DNA of 43,013 nt. Origin: a virus. The stretch is taken from IMG/VR virus record IMGVR_UViG_3300020183_004237, positions 1-43,013 of that record; one strand, written 5' to 3'. This document shows positions 26,364 through 35,003 of this stretch, in pieces (the first letter of the stretch is position 1; every line of letters starts with the position of its first letter). Below the pieces are notes generated by a model. It was given only the letters and a program-made list of their open reading frames with translations, searched no databases and was not told the DNA's origin. The translations under genes were made by a program, and so were the position numbers.

Positions 26364-27121
26364 AGAGAATCTGCCTCCTTCCAGCTTTCAAAACTAAACT
26401 CTGCGCTACACATATGTTCAAGATTTGGTTTATTAAGAGTTGTTCTATTATTAATGCATCTAAAAGTTAGATACGATTTAAAGTCTTCTCTGGTATTGTA
26501 ATAAATACTTTTAGCGTTTACTGTCTCGTATTGATCTGAACAGAATTTCAATACTTTATTTTTTATGATGCCATCGAATGGTAGATCATTGTCCTCAATA
26601 AAGAATGTCGGCTTTGTGAACTTTAATTCTGGGCAGCACAAGGAATAAGACATCGTATTATTAAATAAAAACGAGTCATAGAATGGAACGCATAATTTTA
26701 GGCTAGTTTCATCCCACTCTTCCGTCAAGGCTTTTTCGTCTATCCGTGGTGTATAATAAAAACCATTTGTGGCGGCAATACTAAATATCTTAATTAACTT
26801 CTTGTATCCGCTGCCATTTTTGGCAAAGATAATAATCTTGCTTGACTTCTTTAAAGATTCTTCACTCTTATCATCTATATCTGGGCAAAGGTCTAGTCTA
26901 AGGCCATAAAAAAATGGTATCTTAATTGAGCCAAAGTTCTTAAAAGCATCAAGAAAAGAAGACATATTCTCTTCTACTAAAAATGCTTGTTCTAATTTGT
27001 TTTCTTTGGTAATATCTATGATTGAGGAAGACCCTTCTTTTGAAGAAGAACCTGCTTTATCTAGAGTTAGAATTGACTTGCCTATGCTGTAATGACTTTT
27101 AAAAAGAGGTAATATTTTCAT
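26360..27121 (-). CDS. Degenerate PHP-domain cistron of DNA polymerase III alpha
   Basis: 253 residues. The sequence follows the N-terminal PHP domain of DnaE in order: PLFKSHYSIGKSILTL in place of the HxHS-YS start, EQAFLVEENMSSFLDAFKNF in place of the TDHGN-x-GA helix, KIPFFYGLRLDL in place of the G(C/A)E-(A/L) strand, and AKNGSGYKKLIKIFSIAATNGFYYTPRID, a close match to the family block. Several metal-binding His/Asp residues are lost (the DHG motif is now EEN), so catalytic activity is unlikely and a structural role is inferred, as in other inactive PHP domains. First of the three-cistron polymerase set. ATG start without Shine-Dalgarno, 9 nt after the RecB/Cas4-like gene. Confidence 0.8.
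   Translation of the reverse strand: MKILPLFKSHYSIGKSILTLDKAGSSSKEGSSSIIDITKENKLEQAFLVEENMSSFLDAFKNFGSIKIPFFYGLRLDLCPDIDDKSEESLKKSSKIIIFAKNGSGYKKLIKIFSIAATNGFYYTPRIDEKALTEEWDETSLKLCVPFYDSFLFNNTMSYSLCCPELKFTKPTFFIEDNDLPFDGIIKNKVLKFCSDQYETVNAKSIYYNTREDFKSYLTFRCINNRTTLNKPNLEHMCSAEFSFESWKEADSL
26374..26380 (-). promoter_or_regulatory. Shine-Dalgarno AAGGAGG for the exonuclease gene
   Basis: Minus-strand AAGGAGG ends 10 nt before the ATG at 26363, inside the 3' end of the PHP-like gene. It is one of the strongest ribosome sites in the window and supports the ATG at 26363 or the adjacent one at 26360. Confidence 0.75.
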
Positions 27122-27130
27122 AAATAAGAG

Positions 27131-28057
27131 TTATCTCCATCTTGGGCAACCTTCATACTTAAATTTTTTGATGACTTGCGTTTCATCTTTCTTGGCGGCT
27201 TTGGCTTCTTCTGCGGTAAAGAAGCTCTTTACAAAATTACCATCTTTATCATAGATGGAATAATACCACATTGGATTCTTAAATGGACAAACCCAAGTTA
27301 CTCCTGCCTGACAAAGCCACTTGCTCTTAACATCGTCTGCCGCAAAGTTTTGGCAAGCATCATTTTCGGAAAAATTGCTGACCTTTTCGTAAACGTGCTT
27401 AAGATAAACTTCAAATCCAGCCAACTCATCATCAGTAAATTTAACTGGCTGAATGGGTTCTTTCGGAAATCTTAGAAAGACGAACTCTACTTCTGGATTA
27501 TATTCAGGCCAATGGATTTTAGAGGCAATAGAATAAAGCATTGCCTGTACATTAGCAGTTAGCTCTTCGCCTTTGAACTTAGCTTTGCTAGACTTATAAT
27601 CTCTAATCTTTAATTTCTTTTTCTTCTTATAAAGAATTGGAAGATCGATAAAGCCTCTTGCTTTGTATCCGTCTCTTTCTATTTTAAATTCAAACTCTGG
27701 ATTTTGAATGGTGCCGCCTTCTGGGAAGAAGTCACTCTTCAACCCAACAAGAATCATTTTATTAATTAAAGTAAGATCTTCTGGATTTTCAATCTGTTCT
27801 CGTTTGGCGTGTTTAAGGATAAGTCTAGAAATTGGCTCACAAGACATTGGATCGCCCGAAGAAATAATCTCCTTAAATCTCTTCTTGTGTCTAGGATTGA
27901 GGAGTAGCTCAAATATTAAATGGCAGATAGTTCCACGTTTTGCGCCAGAGTTAGACTTCTCTGGAATATTTAAATGATACTTGCAGTAATAAGACCAAGA
28001 ACAAGTTTCAAGAGCTTTTATTCTGGAAGCAGAGAGATAGATTTCTTTCTTATCCAT
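27131..28057 (-). CDS. RecB/Cas4-like PD-(D/E)XK nuclease
   Basis: 308 residues. The N-terminus has the RecB-family SASRIKALETCSWSYYCKYHL with Cys19 and Cys25, and the RG-x-x-x-H helix (His46). The active site is GFIDLP (Asp138) followed by IRDYKSSK (Asp153, Lys155), then a helix with Gln171 (NVQAMLY). Further Cys at 235, 249 and 257 could complete an iron-sulfur cluster like those of Cas4 and AddB, but spacing was not verified. A role in end processing or recombination is inferred from context between primase and polymerase. AAGGA lies 6 nt before the ATG, and the gene overlaps the primase by 8 nt. Confidence 0.85.
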   Translation of the reverse strand: MDKKEIYLSASRIKALETCSWSYYCKYHLNIPEKSNSGAKRGTICHLIFELLLNPRHKKRFKEIISSGDPMSCEPISRLILKHAKREQIENPEDLTLINKMILVGLKSDFFPEGGTIQNPEFEFKIERDGYKARGFIDLPILYKKKKKLKIRDYKSSKAKFKGEELTANVQAMLYSIASKIHWPEYNPEVEFVFLRFPKEPIQPVKFTDDELAGFEVYLKHVYEKVSNFSENDACQNFAADDVKSKWLCQAGVTWVCPFKNPMWYYSIYDKDGNFVKSFFTAEEAKAAKKDETQVIKKFKYEGCPRWR

Positions 28058-28961
28058 TGAATTCCTTCATATATAAGTCTATCTCATTTTTATACATTAC
28101 TCCAAAATCTTTTTTGGGAGGCAGTTTTATTTTCACCTGTGACTCGTCGAAGAATGATAATAACTTATATCTAGCTGCTTTTGCGGCTTCATTCCCGGCA
28201 GAATTTTTCATCATGTCATTATTAAATGACACAATAACCTCTTCTACAGAGTTTTCTAATAAGTATTTTATGATTTTAGGAGAGATCGAAAGTCCAAAAG
28301 TAATAATTGTATTCTGGTAACCAGATTGCCAAAGAGCAAGCATATCTCCAATACTTTCTACAAGGAAAACTCTTTTGCTTTCAACTATAGCTTTCTTATT
28401 AAAAAATACTGGGTAAACCCATTCTTTTTTTGCACCAAGATGTTTCCACTTAATGAAATCTTTACTACTAGAATTAACTAAAGACCTCCCACTAAACCCT
28501 ACAATTTTGCCAGACGGATTGTAAATAGGGAAAACATATCTATTAATCATGCTCCCCTTGTTGGCAATACCTCCCTTAAAAACAGAAATTATTTCTTCTT
28601 TGACTCCCCTTTTAATCCAATACTCATGGTTTTTAAGCAAGCTTTGGAGCATGGATTCATCATAGAATTTTACCTGTTTGATAGAAGTCTTCTCTTGAAC
28701 TGACATTGGGACAAACCCAAATCTTTGATTTAGTACTTCATTTGCATGATTTAGATCGGTTAGATTAAGCGTGACTTGAACCAACTCACTTAAATTGCCT
28801 CCTTTGCATAACTTATAATCATACCAATACCCAGTATTTTTATTTATTGCAAGCACTGTATCGTTATCAGAATTTCGATAGATTGGTCTGGTCCTGTACC
28901 ATCCGCCGAAATCTTTAAGATTATGATAACCGATATTATGAAGTATTTCTTTAATGTCCAT
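28050..28961 (-). CDS. DnaG-type TOPRIM DNA primase with degenerate zinc domain
   Basis: 303 residues. TOPRIM fold: VFLVESIGDMLALWQSG with Glu202, TFGLSISP, then EEVIVSFNND (about 241-249) for the acidic pair. Middle region: YVFPIYNPSGKIVGFSGRSL, the DnaG RNA-polymerase-domain block. The N-terminus keeps the layout of the DnaG zinc domain (NTGYWYDYKLCKGGNLSEL, compare the C-x-G-C-GKGG-D family block) but retains only Cys52 and lacks the other ligands, so it probably does not bind zinc there. It is much shorter than cellular DnaG (about 580) and has no helicase-binding C-terminal domain visible. Its start overlaps the helicase stop (TAATG), so primase and helicase are coupled. Confidence 0.87.
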   Translation of the reverse strand: MDIKEILHNIGYHNLKDFGGWYRTRPIYRNSDNDTVLAINKNTGYWYDYKLCKGGNLSELVQVTLNLTDLNHANEVLNQRFGFVPMSVQEKTSIKQVKFYDESMLQSLLKNHEYWIKRGVKEEIISVFKGGIANKGSMINRYVFPIYNPSGKIVGFSGRSLVNSSSKDFIKWKHLGAKKEWVYPVFFNKKAIVESKRVFLVESIGDMLALWQSGYQNTIITFGLSISPKIIKYLLENSVEEVIVSFNNDMMKNSAGNEAAKAARYKLLSFFDESQVKIKLPPKKDFGVMYKNEIDLYMKEFNG

Positions 28962-30445
28962 TATAACAAAGTGCCATCGTTAGGATTAGGGTCGTTCAGC
29001 GAAAATGTCTGACGCTCTCTTTCTATAATGTCTGCAAGAGAGCCTCTTTCTTGAACGCTGAAATTATTAATCTCAAAGTTAATAAAATTCTGAACATAAC
29101 GCTCATCCCCATGCTCATTTCTTCTTCTGAGTAAATCTTGATGACCAGCAGCATTCTTTCCTTGGAATCTGCTTTTTAAGGTGATGAGTTTATGAGTGCC
29201 AAAGTCTGGTGTATCGCGCTCTATCTCGTCAAGAGTTTTTCTTCGGAAAATTCCAACAAAGCTTGAGAACCATTGTAAGCGATCTGATAGGGCAATTGCG
29301 GAGCTATCATCAGTTACATCTCCAGCATTACGATTAAAGTTTTCACCTGCTCTATTCATTTGCATTGCCGTGAATAGAGGGGCATTTATTTCTTCTGAGA
29401 TCTTTTTTAATTTATCGATCTTTTCACCGATAGCTTGGTGTTCTGCCCAGTTTTGTCCTACTTTTTCGCCAGTAAGTTTAACGTAATCATAGCAAATAAT
29501 TGCAGGATTGCCTCTGCCGACTTTACTATAATACCATCTGCGGATAAATGAAATAATTTCATCTATGCTTTTATTACCAACGCAATGATGAGTATATTTA
29601 TATTTACTGAACTCTTTTAGAAACGATCTTACTTTTGTGACCATTTCTGTGTTTTTGCGCCAATTACCGCTATCTATGTACCAGAAAGGCACTCCTGTTC
29701 TCGCTGCTGCAATACGAAGTTTAACATCGTCTGAGAACATTTCTGTATCAAGATAAAGGACATTAATATTTTTATTCTTTAAATAAGCTCCAAGAGACAT
29801 CTCAACCAAAAAGGAGCTTTTTCCTTGACCGGGGCGACTGACTATTGCATAAACATTTCCATTTCTCAACCCGCCATAGAGTCTCGAAAACTCTGGGTAA
29901 TGTAATTGAATACCAACTTCACATTGAATGTTATTACCTTTTTCTTCAATAAAGGTTTCTATGTCATCAAATATGTTTCTTATCTCGTCAGCAGCATCAA
30001 AAGAATTAATCTTTTCACCATATATAGAGTCTACTTCAGCTATTAATTCATTGATATTTTTATCTGAATTGCCAGAAACCGTTTCTATTATCCTTTGCGC
30101 CATTCCTTTTATGTCGCGGCGAACAGATAGGTATTTTAATTCTTTAGCGTATTTAAGAGCAACTTCTCTATTAGAAGAAGGTAAAGAAAGGCAATCAATA
30201 TATTCATAAATATCAAGATCCTCTTGAAATGAAATCCCAAGATTTTGTATCTTTTGAGCAAGAACAACTTTATCAATCTTCTCTTTCGAATTACATAATT
30301 GCCTTATGACTGAGTAAATAGTTCCATTGACATCATTAGTGAAATCTAATTCTGATATAAAATGGTCTAAATCATAAAATGCTTCTGGGTTTTTAATAAG
30401 TGAACCCAGTAGACTTTGTTCTACCTTAATTGACGAAAGCTTCAT
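28961..30445 (-). CDS. DnaB-type replicative helicase
   Basis: 494 residues. The N-terminal domain is DnaB-like (KVEQSLLGSLIKNPEAF, about 8-24). The RecA-like C-terminal motor has Walker A SRPGQGKSS (203-211), a following LYLDTEM block, Walker B PAIICYDYVKL, and the motif with PLFTAMQMNRAG. The tail after about 440 has no recognised domain. It would unwind DNA 5'-3' at the fork ahead of the polymerase. The stop overlaps the primase start by one base. The ATG start has only AT-rich sequence upstream and no Shine-Dalgarno. Confidence 0.93.
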   Translation of the reverse strand: MKLSSIKVEQSLLGSLIKNPEAFYDLDHFISELDFTNDVNGTIYSVIRQLCNSKEKIDKVVLAQKIQNLGISFQEDLDIYEYIDCLSLPSSNREVALKYAKELKYLSVRRDIKGMAQRIIETVSGNSDKNINELIAEVDSIYGEKINSFDAADEIRNIFDDIETFIEEKGNNIQCEVGIQLHYPEFSRLYGGLRNGNVYAIVSRPGQGKSSFLVEMSLGAYLKNKNINVLYLDTEMFSDDVKLRIAAARTGVPFWYIDSGNWRKNTEMVTKVRSFLKEFSKYKYTHHCVGNKSIDEIISFIRRWYYSKVGRGNPAIICYDYVKLTGEKVGQNWAEHQAIGEKIDKLKKISEEINAPLFTAMQMNRAGENFNRNAGDVTDDSSAIALSDRLQWFSSFVGIFRRKTLDEIERDTPDFGTHKLITLKSRFQGKNAAGHQDLLRRRNEHGDERYVQNFINFEINNFSVQERGSLADIIERERQTFSLNDPNPNDGTLL

Positions 30446-30459
30446 TTAAATTAAAAGAG

Positions 30460-30738
30460 TTATTTACGAGTTGGCCCATTATCTTCATCATCGCCATCAT
30501 CTTCAGAAACCATCTTGATATTCTGAATTGTATTTTCTAAATTGATCTGCTCTACAGCGTTTAACCAATTTATAATGTAATAATGCATAGCCATTGCGTT
30601 CTGTGCATTATCAAATTTTGACCTCACTTCTGGCATGCCATTCTTGTCAAAAGTAAACAGCAAGAATCCACCTTGCGAGCATTCATCTATTTGTGATAGA
30701 ATACTATCTGGGAAATGGAATTCTTTATTTTTTGCCAC
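30460..30738 (-). CDS. Small acidic protein of unknown function
   Basis: 92 residues from a GTG start. No family recognised. The middle is amphipathic and helix-prone (NAMAMHYYIINWLNAVEQINLE), and the C-terminal 15 residues are very acidic (SEDDGDDEDNG). It lies 14 nt upstream of the helicase and 8 nt downstream of the nuclease. An accessory replication role is a guess from position. No Shine-Dalgarno is visible; the next in-frame ATG (30th codon) would leave only about 63 residues, so GTG is preferred. Confidence 0.6.
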   Translation of the reverse strand: MAKNKEFHFPDSILSQIDECSQGGFLLFTFDKNGMPEVRSKFDNAQNAMAMHYYIINWLNAVEQINLENTIQNIKMVSEDDGDDEDNGPTRK

Positions 30739-30746
30739 AGTTTATA

Positions 30747-31166
30747 TTACACTATCGATATATTAAATGTCTGATTTATATAATCGTAACTTAATTTATC
30801 TAAGTCTCTAGTCTCTAATTCAATTAATTGAATACCGTTTTTTTCAAGCCATTGAGATTTCTTGACATCTCTTTTGATTGAATTCAAATAATTTAATCTA
30901 GAATTGTTATGAAAAAATTTATTAAACGAAGAATGTTGGTCTCCATTTACTTCAATAGCTATTTGCTTTGTGAAGTTTATAAAGTCAACTTTCATTCTGC
31001 TTCCAAAAACGGGAAACTCTTCGTAACAAACATGATGCTTCCAAAATAGTTTCAAGAATTGCTTAACTTGGAACTGAATCTTGGAGCGAGATGTTTTATC
31101 CCAATCTATTAAAAATTGGGAAACATTTTTGTTAATTATCCTGCCAGTAACAGTATACAACCTCAT
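30747..31166 (-). CDS. Small PD-(D/E)XK endonuclease-like protein (VSR/DUF559-like)
   Basis: 139 residues. The core is a VSR/DUF559-type restriction fold: EEFPVFGSRMKVDFIN with the first acidic residue, then QIAIEVNGDQHS (E-x-NG-x-QH, the family signature), then a helix with KRDVKKSQWLEKNGIQLIEL. The expected catalytic Asp, Glu and Gln/His are present. It could act in DNA repair, resolution or degradation of host DNA; the sequence does not choose. The start overlaps the RecA-like stop in an ATGA. Confidence 0.75.
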   Translation of the reverse strand: MRLYTVTGRIINKNVSQFLIDWDKTSRSKIQFQVKQFLKLFWKHHVCYEEFPVFGSRMKVDFINFTKQIAIEVNGDQHSSFNKFFHNNSRLNYLNSIKRDVKKSQWLEKNGIQLIELETRDLDKLSYDYINQTFNISIV

Positions 31167-32311
31167 TTTGATTGTACAGCTTTGAGCTTACTAAAGAGAT
31201 GCTTGGTAGCATTTTCATTTTCCTCAAGCCACTTTCTGAAATTCTCTCTGCCTTGATGCTGCTTTGGCATTTCAATGTTATTATTCTTTAATTCTTCAAT
31301 TAAAGAATCATCTACAGTAATCCAAGCTCCTTTAGCCACGACAAGATCCCACATGAGAAGAGAATCAAGAATCTCGTACTCAACCCAGATTCCAGAAGGC
31401 TTCTTACCAAACTTAATCGGATATTGAATCAAAGTCTTTCTTGTGGCTTCGGTTGTTGACTTTTGAATCATGACTTTAGAGTATTTACCAATTGGTTTAC
31501 TCTTGCCATCATTCATTTTACCACTTGGATTATCAAGAATATAGTCGCTCAAATTTGAGGTATTGTACTCAAGGATAAAATCAGCCCAATGGAGAAGAGC
31601 GTTACCACCGCTAAACATTCCTCCTCTTGGAGCAGTTTTTGCGTATTGATCGATTTTGATTTCAGAAGTAATCTGGCTAATTGCGATCATCAAATGCCCA
31701 TGCTTGAACATTCCAATACTGAGAGATTGCAAAAGTTTTTTACTAATTACTTGAGTTCCTGCTACCTTGCTTGCATCTACAGGATTATTATCTTTATCTC
31801 TCTTCAAGATAAGACCATCCATTGAATCAATTACAAAACAATACCTAATATCTTCTTCATTATTAAGGACCAAATCTTTGATTACATTAATAATAAGATC
31901 ATAAACATTAGATTCTAATATAAAAACTGAACCGTCTGTCCACTCTTCTGCGTTCGTGACGAACTTCATGCCGCACCTCTCTCTATTTTCTTTAGAGAGG
32001 CGACCCTCTGCTAGAATCCAAACGACTCTGCTCTTTGGAATTTCAGTTAGAAAGTTTCGGCAAATTTCTAGAGCTTGAGGAGTCTTGCCTTCATTATTAG
32101 GTCCACAAAGGCGGATTAGAGAAGGAGTGATCCCGCCGCCAACTGCGGCATCTAAGAGAAGACTACCAGTAGAGATCTTCCAAGTTACAGCTTCTTGGAA
32201 ATTAAAGTGATCTTCTTTATTTTCTTTAGTATTTAGGATTGCGTGTAGTCTGCTTGAAGCACTGGCTGTTGAGACTTTTTCTTCAGCTTGCTGTTTCGGA
32301 GGTCTTGCCAT
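31163..32311 (-). CDS. RecA-like recombinase ATPase
   Basis: 382 residues. RecA-type core: TGSLLLDAAVGGGI (the G-S-x-x-LD-x-x-L-G-G-G motif), Walker A GPNNEGKT (70-77), Walker B CFVIDS with Asp162, then a block with MIAISQI and TAPRGGMFSGGNALLHWAD in place of RecA loop L2 and the following conserved block. The usual Glu after the Walker A strand is replaced by AEGRL. A basic, Lys-rich C-terminus follows. Strand exchange is likely in phage recombination; a Sak4/UvsX-like paralogue is possible. ATG start, overlapping the previous gene by 29 nt, with a weak AAAGA upstream. Confidence 0.88.
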   Translation of the reverse strand: MARPPKQQAEEKVSTASASSRLHAILNTKENKEDHFNFQEAVTWKISTGSLLLDAAVGGGITPSLIRLCGPNNEGKTPQALEICRNFLTEIPKSRVVWILAEGRLSKENRERCGMKFVTNAEEWTDGSVFILESNVYDLIINVIKDLVLNNEEDIRYCFVIDSMDGLILKRDKDNNPVDASKVAGTQVISKKLLQSLSIGMFKHGHLMIAISQITSEIKIDQYAKTAPRGGMFSGGNALLHWADFILEYNTSNLSDYILDNPSGKMNDGKSKPIGKYSKVMIQKSTTEATRKTLIQYPIKFGKKPSGIWVEYEILDSLLMWDLVVAKGAWITVDDSLIEELKNNNIEMPKQHQGRENFRKWLEENENATKHLFSKLKAVQSK

Positions 32312-32672
32312 AATTAAGAAATTCTTTCAGAGTTTTAGGTTTTTTAACAACGTTTAAATCTTTGCCCACCTTGTTGCTCTCTTCATTATAGACCGTTGAA
32401 GTCTTTAAGTCAAAGCTTTCTTTGAGCTTTTCTTGGGACTCTTTTAGGTCTTTTTGCTGAAGGAAAAGCGAATATCTTTGTTTTAAAGATTTGATATTTT
32501 TCTGACTTGTTAAATAACCAAGATTAGAAACAAGCGGATATGGCTCTACCCATTCCCAAAATCCATGTTCAGGAAATTTTTTTAAAAGCCTAGCGGCAGC
32601 TCGCATGTCTCTAGGCCAGTTTTGTTCTTCTTTTCTTACAAATTTTTCTACAATTGTTTGTTGAATAGACAT
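32283..32672 (-). CDS. Unknown helical charged protein
   Basis: 129 residues (MSIQQTIVEKFVRK...). No family recognised. It is predicted almost entirely helical, with a WPRDMRAAARLLKKFPEHGF motif and Lys/Glu-rich repeats (QKDLKESQEKLKESFDL). A longer reading to 32741 would begin with TTG and overlap the gmd gene by 70 nt; I prefer the ATG at 32672, which overlaps the gmd stop as TAATG. It is the first gene of the replication set and directly precedes the RecA-like gene, so a helicase-loader or recombination-mediator role is conceivable but unsupported. Confidence 0.65.
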   Translation of the reverse strand: MSIQQTIVEKFVRKEEQNWPRDMRAAARLLKKFPEHGFWEWVEPYPLVSNLGYLTSQKNIKSLKQRYSLFLQQKDLKESQEKLKESFDLKTSTVYNEESNKVGKDLNVVKKPKTLKEFLNYGKTSETAS

Positions 32673-33724
32673 TAAAGTTGATTGAGGTCGCAAGAAACCA
32701 TGTCGCGGACTAACTCTTGAAATGACCATTTTGGAGTCCAATTGAGTTCTTGCCTAGCTTTGGAAGAATCTCCAAGAAGTAGTTCGACTTCTGCTGGACG
32801 AAAGAATTTTGGATCTATTCGAACCAAAACAGAAGACCCTACATCGTTTTTAATAGCGTATTCTGTTGAGATAGAATATTCTTCATTTGTTCCTTGACCA
32901 TGCCAAAATCCATCAATCCCAACTTCTTTAAAAGCGAGTTCTACAAACTCTCTAATGGTATGAGTTTCATTACTAGACAAAACATACTCATTAGGTTTTT
33001 CCTGATTAAGCATTTTCCAAATGCCATCGACAAAATCAGCGGCATGACTCCAATCTCTTTTGGCATCGACATTTCCTAAATGAATTGGCTGGAAAGGCTC
33101 GCCTCTTTTAATTGATCTAAGAATTCTAGCAACGCCTTTTGTAATTTTACGAGTAACAAACTCTTCGCCTCTTCTTGGTGATTCATGATTAAATAAATAG
33201 CCTTGAATTGCAAAAAGATTATAAGACTCACGGTAAACTTTTACAATATGTCTTGCTGATGCTTTAGCTGCTCCATAAGGAGACCTTGGAGACAAGGGGT
33301 GTTTTTCGTCTTGAGGAGCATATTTTACGTCTCCAAATTCTTCTGAACTGCCAGCGTTATAAAATCTACAACTTGATGCATGTTTACGCACTGCTTCAAG
33401 GCATCTTAGCACACCCATTGCTCCAGCGTCAAATGTTTGCTCTGGGATTTGCCAACTTGAACCTACGAAAGATTGCGCTGCAAAATTAATAAAATAATTA
33501 GGTTGAATTTCCCTTACTGTGTTATCAATAGACTGAGAATCTGAAAGATCAAGAGTCACAATCTTAAAACGATTATTATTAAGATGCTCAGAAAAATTAG
33601 AATAATTGGGTTTAGATAATCTCCTTACTGCGCCAAAGATATTTACATTAGTATTATTTATTAAATAGTCTACCATGTAAGAGCCATCTTGCCCAGAAAT
33701 TCCTGTAATAATTACGTTTTTCAT
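32672..33724 (-). CDS. gmd: GDP-mannose 4,6-dehydratase
   Basis: 350 residues, close to the full family length. NAD(P)-binding GISGQDG (8-14), SSEEFG (126-131), catalytic YGAAK (Tyr150, Lys154) and the typical NHESPRRGEEFVTRK (179-193) are intact. It would convert GDP-mannose to GDP-4-keto-6-deoxymannose, the entry point for GDP-fucose, GDP-rhamnose and GDP-perosamine. An acyltransferase and a DegT-like protein lie two and three genes upstream. It is the boundary gene between glycan and replication parts, with TAATG coupling to the next gene. No Shine-Dalgarno (AT-rich leader). Confidence 0.95.
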   Translation of the reverse strand: MKNVIITGISGQDGSYMVDYLINNTNVNIFGAVRRLSKPNYSNFSEHLNNNRFKIVTLDLSDSQSIDNTVREIQPNYFINFAAQSFVGSSWQIPEQTFDAGAMGVLRCLEAVRKHASSCRFYNAGSSEEFGDVKYAPQDEKHPLSPRSPYGAAKASARHIVKVYRESYNLFAIQGYLFNHESPRRGEEFVTRKITKGVARILRSIKRGEPFQPIHLGNVDAKRDWSHAADFVDGIWKMLNQEKPNEYVLSSNETHTIREFVELAFKEVGIDGFWHGQGTNEEYSISTEYAIKNDVGSSVLVRIDPKFFRPAEVELLLGDSSKARQELNWTPKWSFQELVRDMVSCDLNQL

Positions 33725-33728
33725 ATTT

Positions 33729-34451
33729 TTAATTATTTATTTTTTCCCAATTTATGCAAGGAGACATCCAAGGTTTCTGCACATGCGTCGATAATCCCGG
33801 TATGGGAGTTATTAGTATTCTATTTTTTGTTTTTGTTAATATTCCAAATCTTGTATTGTCAGCTTCTCTTAAAGATAAAATATCATAATCTTGATCAAAA
33901 AGCTTTTTTGTCATTATGAATGATCCGCATGTGCTTGGAACTGTTCTCCAGTGTCTTGTATTAGTTGCATAAATTTTAGATGTTAAATTTTTATACATTC
34001 CAAGTTCTCCATCTACATTTTTTTGACAGATATATTTATCATTATGATCAAATAAACCAACGTAATGCATTCCATCTGTAAGCGAATAAAGGTCATCAAC
34101 AAAGAAAACCCAATCTTTTAAATGTAGATAATCATTTTCCAAAACATAAATTAGGTCATCAGCTTTCAAATCAAGCGTTTTGATATAATTAAAAGTTGCA
34201 TGGTTTGATTCAGCATCTGAATTTGCCGTTAAAAAAATTACATCAAAATTAAATTTCTTTTTGTATTCTTTTATGAAATAGTTTTTATATTCTTCTTCTG
34301 TCCCATCAAACATGACAGTTAATTTACAATTAGTATTTAAGGTAGAAATTAAATTCTTAAAGCATTTTTCATAACTAAACCACTGAGGTCTTAAATTATT
34401 TATTTTATTTCTTACTGTAGTTCTGTAAAAAATATTTATTGTTTTGTCCAT
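33729..34451 (-). CDS. Putative GT-A glycosyltransferase
   Basis: 240 residues. The order of blocks is that of GT-A enzymes: an N-terminal beta/alpha half with KLTVMFDGTEEEY, then DDLIYVLENDYLH near 102-112 in the place of the DxD metal motif, then CGSFIMTKKLFDQD and a C-terminal GLSTHVQKPWMSPC. The substrate is unknown. It lies between gmd and the hexapeptide transferase, with 4 nt to gmd and its ATG directly following the acyltransferase stop, so it may transfer the sugar built by these genes. No Shine-Dalgarno. Strongly AT-rich. Confidence 0.72.
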   Translation of the reverse strand: MDKTINIFYRTTVRNKINNLRPQWFSYEKCFKNLISTLNTNCKLTVMFDGTEEEYKNYFIKEYKKKFNFDVIFLTANSDAESNHATFNYIKTLDLKADDLIYVLENDYLHLKDWVFFVDDLYSLTDGMHYVGLFDHNDKYICQKNVDGELGMYKNLTSKIYATNTRHWRTVPSTCGSFIMTKKLFDQDYDILSLREADNTRFGILTKTKNRILITPIPGLSTHVQKPWMSPCINWEKINN

Positions 34452-35003
34452 TTAATTTAAAAAAACATTTTTCCTTTTTTTCTTGAATTTAGCCGGTATT
34501 CCTATTATTATATCAAATGGTTTTGAGCTTTGTTTTATTAAAGAAAAAGCTCCAGCAGATGTTGCCGATTCTAATATTATATTTGGGAGTACTACGCTAT
34601 TTGATCCAATTACAGAGTGCTTTTTAATATAAATATCACCAGTTTTTACATTTTTAAAAACTTCTTCAATTACAGAATTAGTAGCGTATCCTTCAGTATA
34701 ATCATCATTTGCTGTATATAAAATGCATCTAGCAGAAGTACAGGTGCAATCTTCTAAAGTAATATTTCCTGAATTGCCATAAAAATAACATCCAGCTGAA
34801 ATATGTACATTATTTCCTATAGTAATTTTTGTATTTTTTCCTGCGATCATTAGGCATTGAGAATCTATTCTTACATTATTGCCAATAATTATATTTTGAG
34901 GGTTGTGGAAAACAACATCATTTGAAATAAAAACATTATCTCCGAATTGAATTCCGCCCGCTTTGAGATCTGAAGAAGAATAATTTTCAAATTTTTTTAT
35001 CAT
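34452..35003 (-). CDS. Hexapeptide-repeat (left-handed beta-helix) acyltransferase
   Basis: 183 residues with repeated [I/V]-G-x-x-x-x turns: IGNNVRIDSQC, IGNNVHISAGC, ITLEDCTCTSARC, KKHSVIGSNSVVLPNI, and a closing GIPAKF as in sugar O- and N-acetyltransferases. The helix would form a trimer with acetyl-CoA between subunits. With gmd and a DegT-like protein next to it, an N-acetyltransferase on an amino-deoxysugar (as PerB/WbdR acts on GDP-perosamine) is an attractive guess. The start overlaps the DegT-like stop (ATGA). Confidence 0.85.
   Translation of the reverse strand: MIKKFENYSSSDLKAGGIQFGDNVFISNDVVFHNPQNIIIGNNVRIDSQCLMIAGKNTKITIGNNVHISAGCYFYGNSGNITLEDCTCTSARCILYTANDDYTEGYATNSVIEEVFKNVKTGDIYIKKHSVIGSNSVVLPNIILESATSAGAFSLIKQSSKPFDIIIGIPAKFKKKRKNVFLN

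Noticed and set aside
32673-32741. N-terminal extension of the unknown gene before RecA
   Set aside because: It would start with TTG and overlap gmd by 70 nt, while the ATG at 32672 makes a normal TAATG overlap.
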